A DNA stretch of 60,463 bases, taken from positions 1 through 60,463 of the forward strand of contig JAGQOY010000018.1 in NCBI GenBank assembly GCA_020427005.1, in the 5' to 3' direction. This document shows, piece after piece, positions 44,305 to 53,236 of the stretch (position 1 is its first letter; each line of letters starts with the position of its first letter). This DNA is from Planctomycetales bacterium. Lineage in GTDB: Bacteria > Planctomycetota > Planctomycetia > Pirellulales > Pirellulaceae. The position numbers were made by a program, and so were the translations under genes. Below the pieces are notes generated by a model, which was not told the DNA's origin, did not search any database, and was given only the letters and a program-made list of their open reading frames with translations.

Positions 44305-45681
44305 GTGGACCCATATCCGATTTTTGTTTTATGCGTCGGTATTGCGACTGTCGTGGGCATGATCCTATTACTCAAGATCAATGCCTTTATCGCGCTCATC
44401 AGTGCTGCCTTCGTCGTAAGCTTACTCGCACCCGGTCCCGTAGAAACCAAAATCAGCCGTGTGGCTGAAGCCTTTGGCGCTTCAGCGGGAGGTATTGGAA
44501 TTGTCATCGCATTGGCTGCAGTCATTGGCAAGTGCTTAATGGATAGCGGTGCAGCAGATCGAATCGTACGATCGTTCGTCAAACTACTGGGAGAAGAACG
44601 AGCCCCCTTAGCGCTCATGAGTAGTGGATACGTCTTGAGTGTGCCGGTGTTTTTTGACACGGTGTTTTATTTGTTGGTACCGTTGGCACGTTCCCTATGG
44701 CAAAACAAACGCAAGAACTATGTTCTGTACACAACTGCGATTGTGGCCGGGGGTGCTGTGACCCATTCGATGGTTCCTCCAACGCCCGGGCCTTTGGCAA
44801 TGGCTAACAACTTGGGTATCGACTTGGGAGTCATGATTGTCGCCGGCGCATCGATTGGTGGTTGCATGTCGGCAGTCGGCCTGGCAGTTTGCTGGTTGCT
44901 TAATCGCTGGTATGACATTCCCATGCGTCCTTACTCGGGGGCCGAGGAAATCAAACAGCTCGAAGAAAGTTCATTGCCTCCTCTGTCTGTCGCTCTTCTG
45001 CCAGTTGTTTTGCCGGTTATTTTGATCGCATCGAACACGATTGCACGAGCCATCGCTGGGAAGGAGCCCGGTCCCAATTGGGAATCTGTACTTGGTGTAA
45101 CGGGAATTTTAGGGAATCCGAATTTTGCACTACTCGTTTCCACGGCTATTAGCCTTTGGATGCTAGCCAAATACCGTGGGGAGAATTTGTGGCAGCTATC
45201 CCAAGGAGTTGAAACGGCTCTCATGAGTGGCGGAGTTGTCATCCTGATTACTGCTGCTGGAGGCGCATTTGGGAAGATGCTGGCGAGCGCAGGTATCGAG
45301 AGTACCATCAAACAATCGCTCGGAGAGGCTGCGACGGTGACCGGTTTATCAGTCTTGTTGGTCAGCTTTGGAGTGGCAGCGCTTATGAAATTTGCTCAAG
45401 GCTCAGGTACCGTTTCCATGGTCACTACGTCAGGAATGTTTGCGGCCATGGGCTTCACCTCCGAATCTTTGGGATTCCACATGGTTTATCTGGCTTGCGC
45501 CATCGGTAGCGGGTCTCTGGTGGGAGACTGGATGAATAACAGCGGATTTTGGGTTTTTTCGAAAATGAGCGTTTTGACAACCGAAGAAACGCTTCGAACT
45601 TGGTCCGTTCTTACTGCCTGCCTAGGCTTTGTCGGTCTCTTGGTTACTATGGTCGCCAGTCAAGTGTTGCCATTTGTTTGA
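44305..45681 (+). CDS. GntP-family permease (gluconate/H+ symporter type)
   Basis: 458 residues with about twelve hydrophobic segments. It starts at GTG 44305 with GGGAGAGG upstream. The GntP pattern is visible: INAFIALISAAFVVSLLAPG, GGIGIVIALAAVIGKCLMDS, PVFFDTVFYLLVPLARSLW (FFDxxF), THSMVPPTPGPLAMANNLGI, VILITAAGGAFGKMLA and MKFAQGSGTVSMVTTSGMF. It would import gluconate or a related sugar acid with protons. No sugar-acid catabolic gene is beside it; the upstream gene is the ankyrin-esterase, so the substrate is not fixed. It converges with DAHP synthase, six bp apart. Confidence 0.92.
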   Translation: MDPYPIFVLCVGIATVVGMILLLKINAFIALISAAFVVSLLAPGPVETKISRVAEAFGASAGGIGIVIALAAVIGKCLMDSGAADRIVRSFVKLLGEERAPLALMSSGYVLSVPVFFDTVFYLLVPLARSLWQNKRKNYVLYTTAIVAGGAVTHSMVPPTPGPLAMANNLGIDLGVMIVAGASIGGCMSAVGLAVCWLLNRWYDIPMRPYSGAEEIKQLEESSLPPLSVALLPVVLPVILIASNTIARAIAGKEPGPNWESVLGVTGILGNPNFALLVSTAISLWMLAKYRGENLWQLSQGVETALMSGGVVILITAAGGAFGKMLASAGIESTIKQSLGEAATVTGLSVLLVSFGVAALMKFAQGSGTVSMVTTSGMFAAMGFTSESLGFHMVYLACAIGSGSLVGDWMNNSGFWVFSKMSVLTTEETLRTWSVLTACLGFVGLLVTMVASQVLPFV

Positions 45682-45687
45682 AACCCA

Positions 45688-47034
45688 TCAAGCGGCTCCA
45701 ATTTCATTGGCAATCGAGAATGCAATTTCCATTGCCTGTTCATAATTCAGCCGTGGATCGCAATTTGTGTTGTAGGCCGTGTGAAGGTCATCTTCGGTCA
45801 GTCCATTGCTGCCTCCCAAGCATTCAGTCACGTCTTCGCCGGTTAATTCGAGATGTACACCGCCTAATCGAGAACCTAGTTCACGGTGAATTGCGAACGC
45901 GCTTCGCAGCTCACTCAGAATATCGTCAAATCGTCGAGTCTTAATGCCGCTACTCGCTGTAACTGTGTTCCCGTGCATAGGATCGCACATCCACAACACG
46001 TTCGCCTTACTGTCTCGAATGGCCTGAATCATGGTCGGCAAGACATCCGTGATTTTGGCGCTACCCACCCGATGGATCAGTGTTACGCGGCCAGGCGTAT
46101 TGTCAGGATTAAGTCGTCGCACTAGCTCTACTACTTCGTCACCATTGGCAGACGGTCCGATCTTTACACCGATTGGATTCCGAATACCTCGCAGTAGCTC
46201 AACATGAGCTCCATCGAATGCTCTCGTGCGTTCGCCAATCCAAGGAAAGTGAGTTCCCAGGTTGTACCAACCTGTTCCTCGCACACTTTCTCGTGTGAGG
46301 GCTTGTTCGTAAGGTAAGTGTAGTGCCTCATGGGACGTGAAGAAGTCGACGCGGCGTAATTCGGAGATCTGAGCAGGAGAGATCGCATCGATAAAACGCA
46401 GGGCGTCTGCCATCGAACTGACCAAAGCCCGATATCGTAGCGACTCTTGACTTTCAGTCACGAAATTCAATTGCCAGTTCTCTGGATGGTGTAAATCCGC
46501 GAATCCACCCTCGCTTAAGGCACGAATGAAATTGAGTGTAATTGCTGACCGCTCATAACCACGCAACATCAACTCTGGAGCATTGCGGCGATGTTCTGCT
46601 GTGAAGGGAGCGCGATTGATCAAGTCACCGCGGTAAGACGGAAGCGTTTGCCCTTCCCGTTGTTCAACGTCGCTGCTGCGAGGTTTGGCGTATTGGCCAG
46701 CGATTCTACCCAGACGGATAATGCGTTTGCGTGAACCAAAAACAAGCACCAGACTCATTTGCAGTAAGACTTTGAGTTTGCTGGCAATGGCCTCGGAATG
46801 GCAATCATCATAGGATTCGGCACAGTCTCCGCCCTGCAGCACCCAAGCATTTCCAGCTTGAGCCTCGGCTATTTGATCGCGAAGACGGTCCACTTCCCAG
46901 CTAGTTACTAGCGGAGGAAGTCGCCTTAGTACTGCCAGAACTTCGTTCAGATATTCCAGGTCATTGTAAGTAGGCTGTTGATTTGCAGGTTTGGATTTCC
47001 AAGAATCAATGGTCCAGTCAGGAGTCATTTCCAT
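45688..47034 (-). CDS. 3-deoxy-7-phosphoheptulonate synthase, class II (plant-type)
   Basis: 448 residues from ATG 47034 (MEMTPDWTIDSWKSKPANQQP); MTPDW at 47028 is an alternative and the frame is open to 47166. Class II signature parts: WVLQGGDCAESYDDCHSEAI, RIAGQYAKPRSSDVE, TSHEALHLPYEQALTR, HFPWIGERTRAFDGAHVELL, NPIGVKIGPS, LIHRVGS, VLWMCDPMHGNT and GGVHLELTGEDVTECLGGSN. It catalyses the first step of the shikimate pathway. Size and motifs are complete. It diverges from the cytochrome-type gene at 47419. Confidence 0.94.
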   Translation of the reverse strand: MEMTPDWTIDSWKSKPANQQPTYNDLEYLNEVLAVLRRLPPLVTSWEVDRLRDQIAEAQAGNAWVLQGGDCAESYDDCHSEAIASKLKVLLQMSLVLVFGSRKRIIRLGRIAGQYAKPRSSDVEQREGQTLPSYRGDLINRAPFTAEHRRNAPELMLRGYERSAITLNFIRALSEGGFADLHHPENWQLNFVTESQESLRYRALVSSMADALRFIDAISPAQISELRRVDFFTSHEALHLPYEQALTRESVRGTGWYNLGTHFPWIGERTRAFDGAHVELLRGIRNPIGVKIGPSANGDEVVELVRRLNPDNTPGRVTLIHRVGSAKITDVLPTMIQAIRDSKANVLWMCDPMHGNTVTASSGIKTRRFDDILSELRSAFAIHRELGSRLGGVHLELTGEDVTECLGGSNGLTEDDLHTAYNTNCDPRLNYEQAMEIAFSIANEIGAA

Positions 47035-47418
47035 ATCGCAAAAAAGAGATTCAAAAACAGCAGTTCCGTGCAAACGCAAACTCTCCAAATAATGGCGCCC
47101 TTGCGACGCGGAACTTGTGGGTCCGGCGAATCTTGCCGTAGTAGAGTTCCGGGAATAGTTTCCCAACGGTACCGACTAAGTGAAACGCGGTCTACGATTT
47201 TTACCATGCACTTCGAGATTCACTCCAAACCTGCCTGCCGTATCCGCGTTTCTTCAGATGCTAAGGTAATCCGATATCACGATTTACGCTAGCGTTAACG
47301 ATAGTGCAAAGTGGTTTTTGCAGCACTGGCATCCCAGTCAATTATCCCCAAACGTGTCCTTCTCGGTGTAAAATAGCTTCTGCCATGCACTAACACACAC
47401 CTGAATGATCAAAAAAAC
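47035..47418. other. Divergent intergenic region
   Basis: About 385 bases between DAHP synthase and the DUF1549/DUF1553 gene, containing both promoters. The minus-strand frame continues open to 47166, so part could be coding if the start is further upstream. No repeat was noticed. Confidence 0.45.
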
Positions 47419-50400
47419 ATGCCATCGGCCAGCCCTTACATGAACCAGTTGCGGTCCCTCTATTCTCAACTTCCGAATGGCTTTTTTTCTAGTCGCCGGG
47501 CTGTCTTTTGCGTGTTGATTGTGGTCTTTGGCCTTTCGACAGACGGTCAGGAAAGAGTTGACGATGGTATAAGCTATACACGCGACATCCGTCCCATACT
47601 GTCAGATAAATGTTTCAGTTGTCACGGTCCCGATGCAAATGCTCGACAAGCCGATTTGAGACTCGACACTCAAGAAGGTCAACGTCAGGACCTCGGGGGC
47701 TACGCTGCTGTCGTTCCTGGCCAGTCAGAATCGAGTCTTTTAGTCGAGCTTATCGAAACATCTGATGCAGATCTCCAAATGCCTCCTCAAGATTCGAAGA
47801 AGCAACTGAACGACGCAGAACGCAAGTTGCTAAGAGAGTGGATCGACCAAGGTGCCTCCTGGCAGCAACACTGGTCGTTTGTAACTCCCAAGCAAAAATC
47901 GCTTCCGGCAGTAGCGGACAGCCAATGGTGCGCTAATGAAATAGACTATTTCATTCTCCATAAATTAGAGCGAGGCGGACTCCGGCCTAGCGACGATGCG
48001 GCGCCTTATACCTTGGTGCGTCGTTTGTTTTTGGATCTGATTGGTCTCCCGCCAACTCCGGAACAAGCTGATTATTGGGTACAGAAAATTTGGGAACCAA
48101 TTAATGATTCAGGAGTTGATTCGACGTTTGACTCAGGAAAATATGAACAACTTGTGGACTTCCTACTGGCTTCGCCAAGTTATGGTGAACGTTGGGCTAG
48201 GCCTTGGCTCGATTTGGCGCGCTATGCGGATACCAATGGATATGAAAAGGACCGAGAAAGGTCTATCTGGCCGTATCGAGATTGGGTTATCGATGCTCTA
48301 AATGCGGACATGCCTTTTGATCAGTTCACTATTGAGCAAATTGCTGGCGACATGTTGCCCCATGCAACGCTGTCCCAAATAGTAGCTACCGGTTTTCATC
48401 GTAATACTATGCTCAATGAAGAAGGTGGAATCGATCCCTTGGAGTTTCGTTATCACGCCATGACCGATCGTGTGGCAACCACAGGTACAACTTGGTTGGG
48501 ATTGACGCTAACTTGCGCTCAGTGCCACTCACACAAATATGATCCGGTTACACAAACTGACTATTACCAGCTAATGGCACTTTTGAATAACGCTGATGAA
48601 CTAGCAGTAGAGTTACCGTCTGAGGATGCACAAGTGGAATGGGCACAACGGCAAGTTCGCGCCCAGCAGCTACTTTCGGCCTTGCCTACTAAATGGCCTG
48701 CATCGATTTCATCAAAAAAGGATGTCACTTCGGATTCCCAGACTCAGTCAACTGACGCGGCCAGTAGTTTGTTGACGTTAGAAGAGTCCTTTTCTGCATG
48801 GCGTTCGAGCCTGCGTCCTAGCCTGGTCGATTGGTGTACGCTGCAGCCTACGACGGCTACATCCAATTTGCCAATTCTAACGATTGAGGATGAGGGGGTA
48901 GTATTTGCATCCGGTGATACGGCCAAACGCGACGATTACTATCTAGAATTTGAACCCTTATCCGAGCGAATCTCAGCCATTCAACTTGAAGCACTTCCGG
49001 ACCCTCGATTGCCGTCCGGAGGTCCTGGCTCTACGTACTACGAAGGAACGTTAGGAGATTTTTTTCTCGCCGAACTTGAATTGACGGTCAATGGCCAAGC
49101 ATGGCCAATAGCCTCAGCAAGCGAAACATTCGCGGCTAATCGATTCGGAAAAAACCCGGTATCTGCCGCTTTAGCCATCGACTCCGATGTTCAAACTGGC
49201 TGGGCCGTGCACGGGCGACAGGCAGAGCGCCACGTGGCGGTTTTCAATTTTGCGAAGGACATTCCTGCGGGGGAAAAAATTGAAGTGCATATGGTATTTG
49301 GACGGCATTTTGCCAGTTCACTCGGGAAATTTCGTTTTCGAGCAACCGCAGCAGGGCACGAAATCCAAGCAGAAGATTTTACCCCTCCAATTCGTGATTG
49401 GTTGCTACTTCCCGATGAACAATTGAGCTCTGAGCAACGGCAATTGTTGTTGCAAGAGTTTTGTATGCGTAGCGATGACTTGGCCAGCGAAAGCGAAGAA
49501 ATCCGATCTTTGCTAGCCCCCGCGACTTTGCCATCTACCTTGATTTTTTCCGAGCGTCCGCCTAATCAAACACGGGACACATTTCGTCACCATCGCGGGG
49601 AATATCTCTCACCCCGTGAAAAGGTTGAGCCAGGCATTCCCGAACTGTTCAGCTACGATGATCAGCCCAAAGATCGATATCAATTTGCTCAATGGCTGGT
49701 TTCCCAGAACAATCCACTGACTTCCCGTGTATGTGCCAACCGTCAATGGGCGTATTTCTTCGGATCGGGTATTGTCCAAACGGTGGACGATCTTGGACTT
49801 CAGGGAACGCCACCTAGCCATGCAGAACTATTGGACTACTTGGCATACAGCCTAATAAATCAGGACAATTGGTCGATCAAAAATTTTCATCGACGGATCG
49901 TGACCAGCCATACGTACCGTCAATCTGCTGTAGTTAACCAGCTCGCGCTCCAGCTGGACCCTCAGAATCGGTGGCTAGCCTATGCGCCTCGCTATCGATT
50001 AGATGCAGAAGTACTGCGAGATTCGATATTGTTCGCAGTGGGAGCACTTTCCAACAAAATGGGCGGCCAGCCTGTGCGTCCTCCTCAACCCCCAGGCATA
50101 ACGGAAGTCACCTTCGGTAGTCCCAAATGGAATGTTAGCCAAGGTAGTGATCGTTACCGTAGGAGCATTTACACGTTCCAGAAACGCACTGCGCCATTCG
50201 CTATGTTCGCCACCTTCGATGCTCCTAGTGGCGAGGCCTGCATTGCACGCCGGACGAGAAGCAATAATGCGCTGCAAGCCTTAACCTTGATGAATGATCC
50301 CATGGTGGTAGAAGTTGTTAACCTGGCTGCAGCCCATCTAGCCAGCACGACGGACATTGAGTCCAATCCCGATGCCCTAAGCTCTCCTGAATTAGTTGGG

Positions 50401-50592
50401 GCTATCGAATCATTGTTCCGTCGAATTCTCACTCGTCGCCCGACTGAACGCGAATTGCAAATTCTATCTTCTTACTTGTGGAAAGAATTGCAATCACAGG
50501 GCCCCACACCCAACGCGAATGAAATTCACCAAGCTTGGGCAGGCCTCATTAGATCGTTGCTATGCACTGATGAAGCCCTGAATCGCGAGTAG
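47419..50592 (+). CDS. Planctomycete cytochrome c / DUF1549 / DUF1553 protein
   Basis: 1057 residues. A signal-like segment (AVFCVLIVVFGLSTDGQ) precedes the cytochrome c-like domain YTRDIRPILSDKCFSCHGPD (haem motif CFSCH about residue 70). DUF1549 follows (IDYFILHKLERGGLRPSDDA, LVRRLFLDLIGLPPTPEQ), with another CAQCH in LTCAQCHSHKYDPVTQTDYY. DUF1553 (about 760-1050) contains NPLTSRVCANRQWAYFFGSG and RRTRSNNALQALTLMNDP. These large exported proteins are a planctomycete hallmark; their substrates are not known, though they are often next to sulfatase or DUF1501 genes, which is not the case here. Confidence 0.94.
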   Translation: MPSASPYMNQLRSLYSQLPNGFFSSRRAVFCVLIVVFGLSTDGQERVDDGISYTRDIRPILSDKCFSCHGPDANARQADLRLDTQEGQRQDLGGYAAVVPGQSESSLLVELIETSDADLQMPPQDSKKQLNDAERKLLREWIDQGASWQQHWSFVTPKQKSLPAVADSQWCANEIDYFILHKLERGGLRPSDDAAPYTLVRRLFLDLIGLPPTPEQADYWVQKIWEPINDSGVDSTFDSGKYEQLVDFLLASPSYGERWARPWLDLARYADTNGYEKDRERSIWPYRDWVIDALNADMPFDQFTIEQIAGDMLPHATLSQIVATGFHRNTMLNEEGGIDPLEFRYHAMTDRVATTGTTWLGLTLTCAQCHSHKYDPVTQTDYYQLMALLNNADELAVELPSEDAQVEWAQRQVRAQQLLSALPTKWPASISSKKDVTSDSQTQSTDAASSLLTLEESFSAWRSSLRPSLVDWCTLQPTTATSNLPILTIEDEGVVFASGDTAKRDDYYLEFEPLSERISAIQLEALPDPRLPSGGPGSTYYEGTLGDFFLAELELTVNGQAWPIASASETFAANRFGKNPVSAALAIDSDVQTGWAVHGRQAERHVAVFNFAKDIPAGEKIEVHMVFGRHFASSLGKFRFRATAAGHEIQAEDFTPPIRDWLLLPDEQLSSEQRQLLLQEFCMRSDDLASESEEIRSLLAPATLPSTLIFSERPPNQTRDTFRHHRGEYLSPREKVEPGIPELFSYDDQPKDRYQFAQWLVSQNNPLTSRVCANRQWAYFFGSGIVQTVDDLGLQGTPPSHAELLDYLAYSLINQDNWSIKNFHRRIVTSHTYRQSAVVNQLALQLDPQNRWLAYAPRYRLDAEVLRDSILFAVGALSNKMGGQPVRPPQPPGITEVTFGSPKWNVSQGSDRYRRSIYTFQKRTAPFAMFATFDAPSGEACIARRTRSNNALQALTLMNDPMVVEVVNLAAAHLASTTDIESNPDALSSPELVGAIESLFRRILTRRPTERELQILSSYLWKELQSQGPTPNANEIHQAWAGLIRSLLCTDEALNRE

Positions 50593-51337
50593 GATATTCG
50601 CGAAAAAGGCGGGGGTCTCATCAGTCTGGCGGGATACGCCCGAATCCCGCGCTGGACGATGAGACCACCCATGTGCCGCGTCAATTATGGCCAGAATAGA
50701 TAAGCTGCATTTTCGCTGGGTTGTAGCATGCAGCACAAGGTGCAGGCTGGGAAGGATCACTTGCGGAAATGATAAACCTTCGCATACCAATGTCTATCGG
50801 GCACACCGGGTGCTTGAATAGAGATCTAACGATTTTCTTTTTGTGGCCCTTCGCTTGGAAGATGGTTACCCCACCGAATTGCTAGGAACTGATTCTTATT
50901 GGTCGGCCTAAATGCGACAGATTACCTGTGCTGGGTATTAGAAGTTACCAAGGTGACTATTCCAATACATTCCATATCCAGATCCAAATCTAAAAGCACG
51001 TGTTGGTACGAGATGCTATTCCAGGAAATCCTTATACCGCTCGCACAGAATGACCTGAACCATAACTAATAGTTTCACCTGCGCAAGCATGTATACGAGC
51101 TAAATCCCACCCGACGGATACACATTTTTGCACCGGAGATACGGATTCTGCTGAGTAACGTCACAAGTCTCGGACTCATTCCAATTCAAAAGTTGTAACA
51201 AAAAAAGACCAAGCTCTGCAGAGCCGCGAAGTACTAGGCTAGGCCATTACCTCAGACGGGCGACCAACTTTAGGACATGGGAAAGATCCAACGACAGTTT
51301 TGAACTGCAATATTCGAAAGATACCTGAATTAATCGC
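50593..51337. other. Intergenic region with a hairpin
   Basis: About 745 bases between convergent genes. It holds a long hairpin at 50614-50666. A 76-codon minus frame (50560-50790) overlaps the hairpin and has no features. The rest, AT-rich from 50820, shows no gene I can support. Confidence 0.55.
50614..50666. terminator. Long hairpin between convergent genes (bidirectional terminator or palindromic element)
   Basis: Outer stem GGTCTCATC (50614-50622) pairs with GATGAGACC (50658-50666); inner stem GCGGGAT (50629-50635) pairs with ATCCCGC (50644-50650), around an 8-base loop. It lies 22 bp after the stop of the upstream gene. There is no T-run. Confidence 0.6.
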
Positions 51338-52840
51338 CTAGATGGGAGCGGCCCTCTTCTCCCAAGTAGGGGGCTTTGGTTGACGCAGGTCTGTATTAAA
51401 TCGCAGAAAAACCGTACCAAACAGTCCTACAATCGCTACAAGGTTCCAGGTGCTAACGGAGTAACGTTGGTCGTGGCTTTCTTCAGACTTCATTTCCTCA
51501 GCCACGGCCGCGATGCCGGAACTTGTATGCTCGCTGATCGTAAGTTCATTTGCCTCCAGTACCCACAGCACTCCGAAAGAAAAAGCATTCCCCGGCCCGT
51601 CTTGTTGATGATCGATTCCAATGTCCGTTGTATCGTTAGCCCATAAGAAGGCGCATTCGGGTTCCGAGACGCCACCGAACTTCTGCCACAAACTAATTTC
51701 AGGCAGATTTGCCTTTCCCCGCACACCCACAATCGACTGGTCATGAGGTGTTCTTGTTTCATATCCGTAGGAACCCGCCAGTTCGGAAATGAACGTGCTT
51801 TGGTCGGAAAAGGCTGTCTGTAATGTCCCATTTTGCGCCCAAGATAACTCAAATTCTTGTGCTCGTTCAACCTCTATTAGATCTGCCATCCCAGGAGCCA
51901 GGTTCGACAACATACTTGTCGATGGATGTGAGTTGAATTCGCTGGACCATCGGTTGTGCACAGCTTCCAACGATTGAGTTTGCAGTGCAGTACTGTTGGC
52001 CAATTGAGTGCCCCAACCCGCAGCCTGAATTTCTGGGACCTCAAAACCACGAGTTCCAATTGAGTTACCTATTGGGCTACGTGATGATTCCTGAATTGTG
52101 GCTTCAAGTGGGCTCGAATTGATCGCTGAACTGAGTGCGGCCCGGGTAACGTCCGGGATGAGCGTATCGTTTAGACGGGGTATTGATCCGTTCCGGCCTA
52201 TGCCATCTGCTATAGGGTTCAATCTATTAGGATTAGACTCAGCAACCGTGCTTGTCGGAGCAAACAAAACGATGCTGATGCTTTGTGGTTGTGAAGTTTC
52301 TACTCCGATCGACTGGATGCGATTGGGTTCCATATTGTTGTTAGCAGGTCCGGAAGCTATGGATGAGCGAGCTTCCATCGGCCTGCTCGCGGGCTCTGGC
52401 GTTAGATCAAGTTGAGTATTCGGCCTACTCATCCTCGACCCAAGATTGCTATCCCCTGGATTGTTGCCGACTTCTGGAGGGGCTTCCCCTTCTGCTACTA
52501 GCTCCATGTGAGGAAAGTGCCTTCCATGGTGTGCTCCACTTGGATCTAGCGTACCGTGCATCGCATCTCTTGAGCTGTCCGGAGTATTGCCTTCATCAAC
52601 TTGAGAATCGCTCTCAAAATAAACCGACCATGATTCTACTTCCCCGTGATGGGCTCCATCGAGGGCTGAGAAGCCGTTTTCATGATCGAATGAATTCCCA
52701 CAGTCCGCAGTGCGTTCCCTGTCTGCGGCGTGTTCCCAGTCTTCAGTGCGTCCCCAGTCTGCATTCAACAACTGACGAACTTCCAGGGGCTCGATACACA
52801 GCTTCCGCTGCCTCAATGTCGTAGTGTGGCGATCAGGCAT
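51338..52840 (-). CDS. LEPR-XLL N-terminal protein with C-terminal membrane segment, function unknown
   Basis: 500 residues. The N-terminus RQRKLCIEPLEVRQLLNADW is the planctomycete LEPR-XLL motif found at the start of large secreted or surface proteins. It is followed by a six-residue repeat (period 18 bp; about residues 28-50) rich in Asp/Glu/Arg/Trp. The long middle is low-complexity Ser/Asn/Pro-rich with no recognisable domain. A C-terminal membrane helix (NLVAIVGLFGTVFLRF) with a following basic tail KPPTWEKRAA (about residues 470-500) looks like a sorting or anchoring signal. No close neighbour in the same direction except the kinase gene upstream. Exact role unknown. Confidence 0.75.
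   Translation of the reverse strand: MPDRHTTTLRQRKLCIEPLEVRQLLNADWGRTEDWEHAADRERTADCGNSFDHENGFSALDGAHHGEVESWSVYFESDSQVDEGNTPDSSRDAMHGTLDPSGAHHGRHFPHMELVAEGEAPPEVGNNPGDSNLGSRMSRPNTQLDLTPEPASRPMEARSSIASGPANNNMEPNRIQSIGVETSQPQSISIVLFAPTSTVAESNPNRLNPIADGIGRNGSIPRLNDTLIPDVTRAALSSAINSSPLEATIQESSRSPIGNSIGTRGFEVPEIQAAGWGTQLANSTALQTQSLEAVHNRWSSEFNSHPSTSMLSNLAPGMADLIEVERAQEFELSWAQNGTLQTAFSDQSTFISELAGSYGYETRTPHDQSIVGVRGKANLPEISLWQKFGGVSEPECAFLWANDTTDIGIDHQQDGPGNAFSFGVLWVLEANELTISEHTSSGIAAVAEEMKSEESHDQRYSVSTWNLVAIVGLFGTVFLRFNTDLRQPKPPTWEKRAAPI
52695..52760 (-). repeat. 18-bp in-frame minisatellite in the LEPR-XLL gene
   Basis: Units 52743-52760, 52725-52742 and 52707-52724 (minus-strand order) plus a partial unit to about 52695 share the pattern AGACTGGGAACGCACTGC. 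They encode DWGRTE, DWEHAA, DRERTA and DCGNSF. Confidence 0.75.
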
Positions 52841-53236
52841 AAAACTTATTTGACTTCTTCGACTAGTTGGCCAGAGGATGAGAGACCAGGCAAAATCTTT
52901 AGGCTGGATAGCACATCAATGGTACGAATGTTCCCCAGCTTTCAAACGAAATGCAACGGGCGAGAAAAAGGAGAATTCTTTGCCAATCAAGCTTCCGTGC
53001 CTTCAAGCTTGACGGGACAGGGCCTCAGCATATTCGTTATGAGTTCTATTCTACCAAACCGCGCGAATTCAGCAAAATTCGTTTCCTGCTCACACAGGGT
53101 AGAGGTTTTTCAGTCTGCACGGAATTGCCATCCTCTCTCAGTTGCTCTACCCCTGCCGCTCTGCCTTTCCAAACTACCTCCTGTGGATCGAAATGGAATC
53201 GTAAGATCCCCAGGGCACGCATTCTTGCACGCTGAA
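52841..53236. other. Intergenic region downstream of the kinase gene
   Basis: About 400 bases between the kinase stop and the LEPR-XLL start, both on the minus strand, so it should contain the LEPR-XLL promoter. A 176-codon plus frame (52730-53260) overlaps the LEPR-XLL gene and is rejected. No structure noticed. Confidence 0.45.

Noticed and set aside
44100..44660. 186-codon minus-strand frame antisense to the esterase and permease genes
   Set aside because: Shadow of two well-supported genes.
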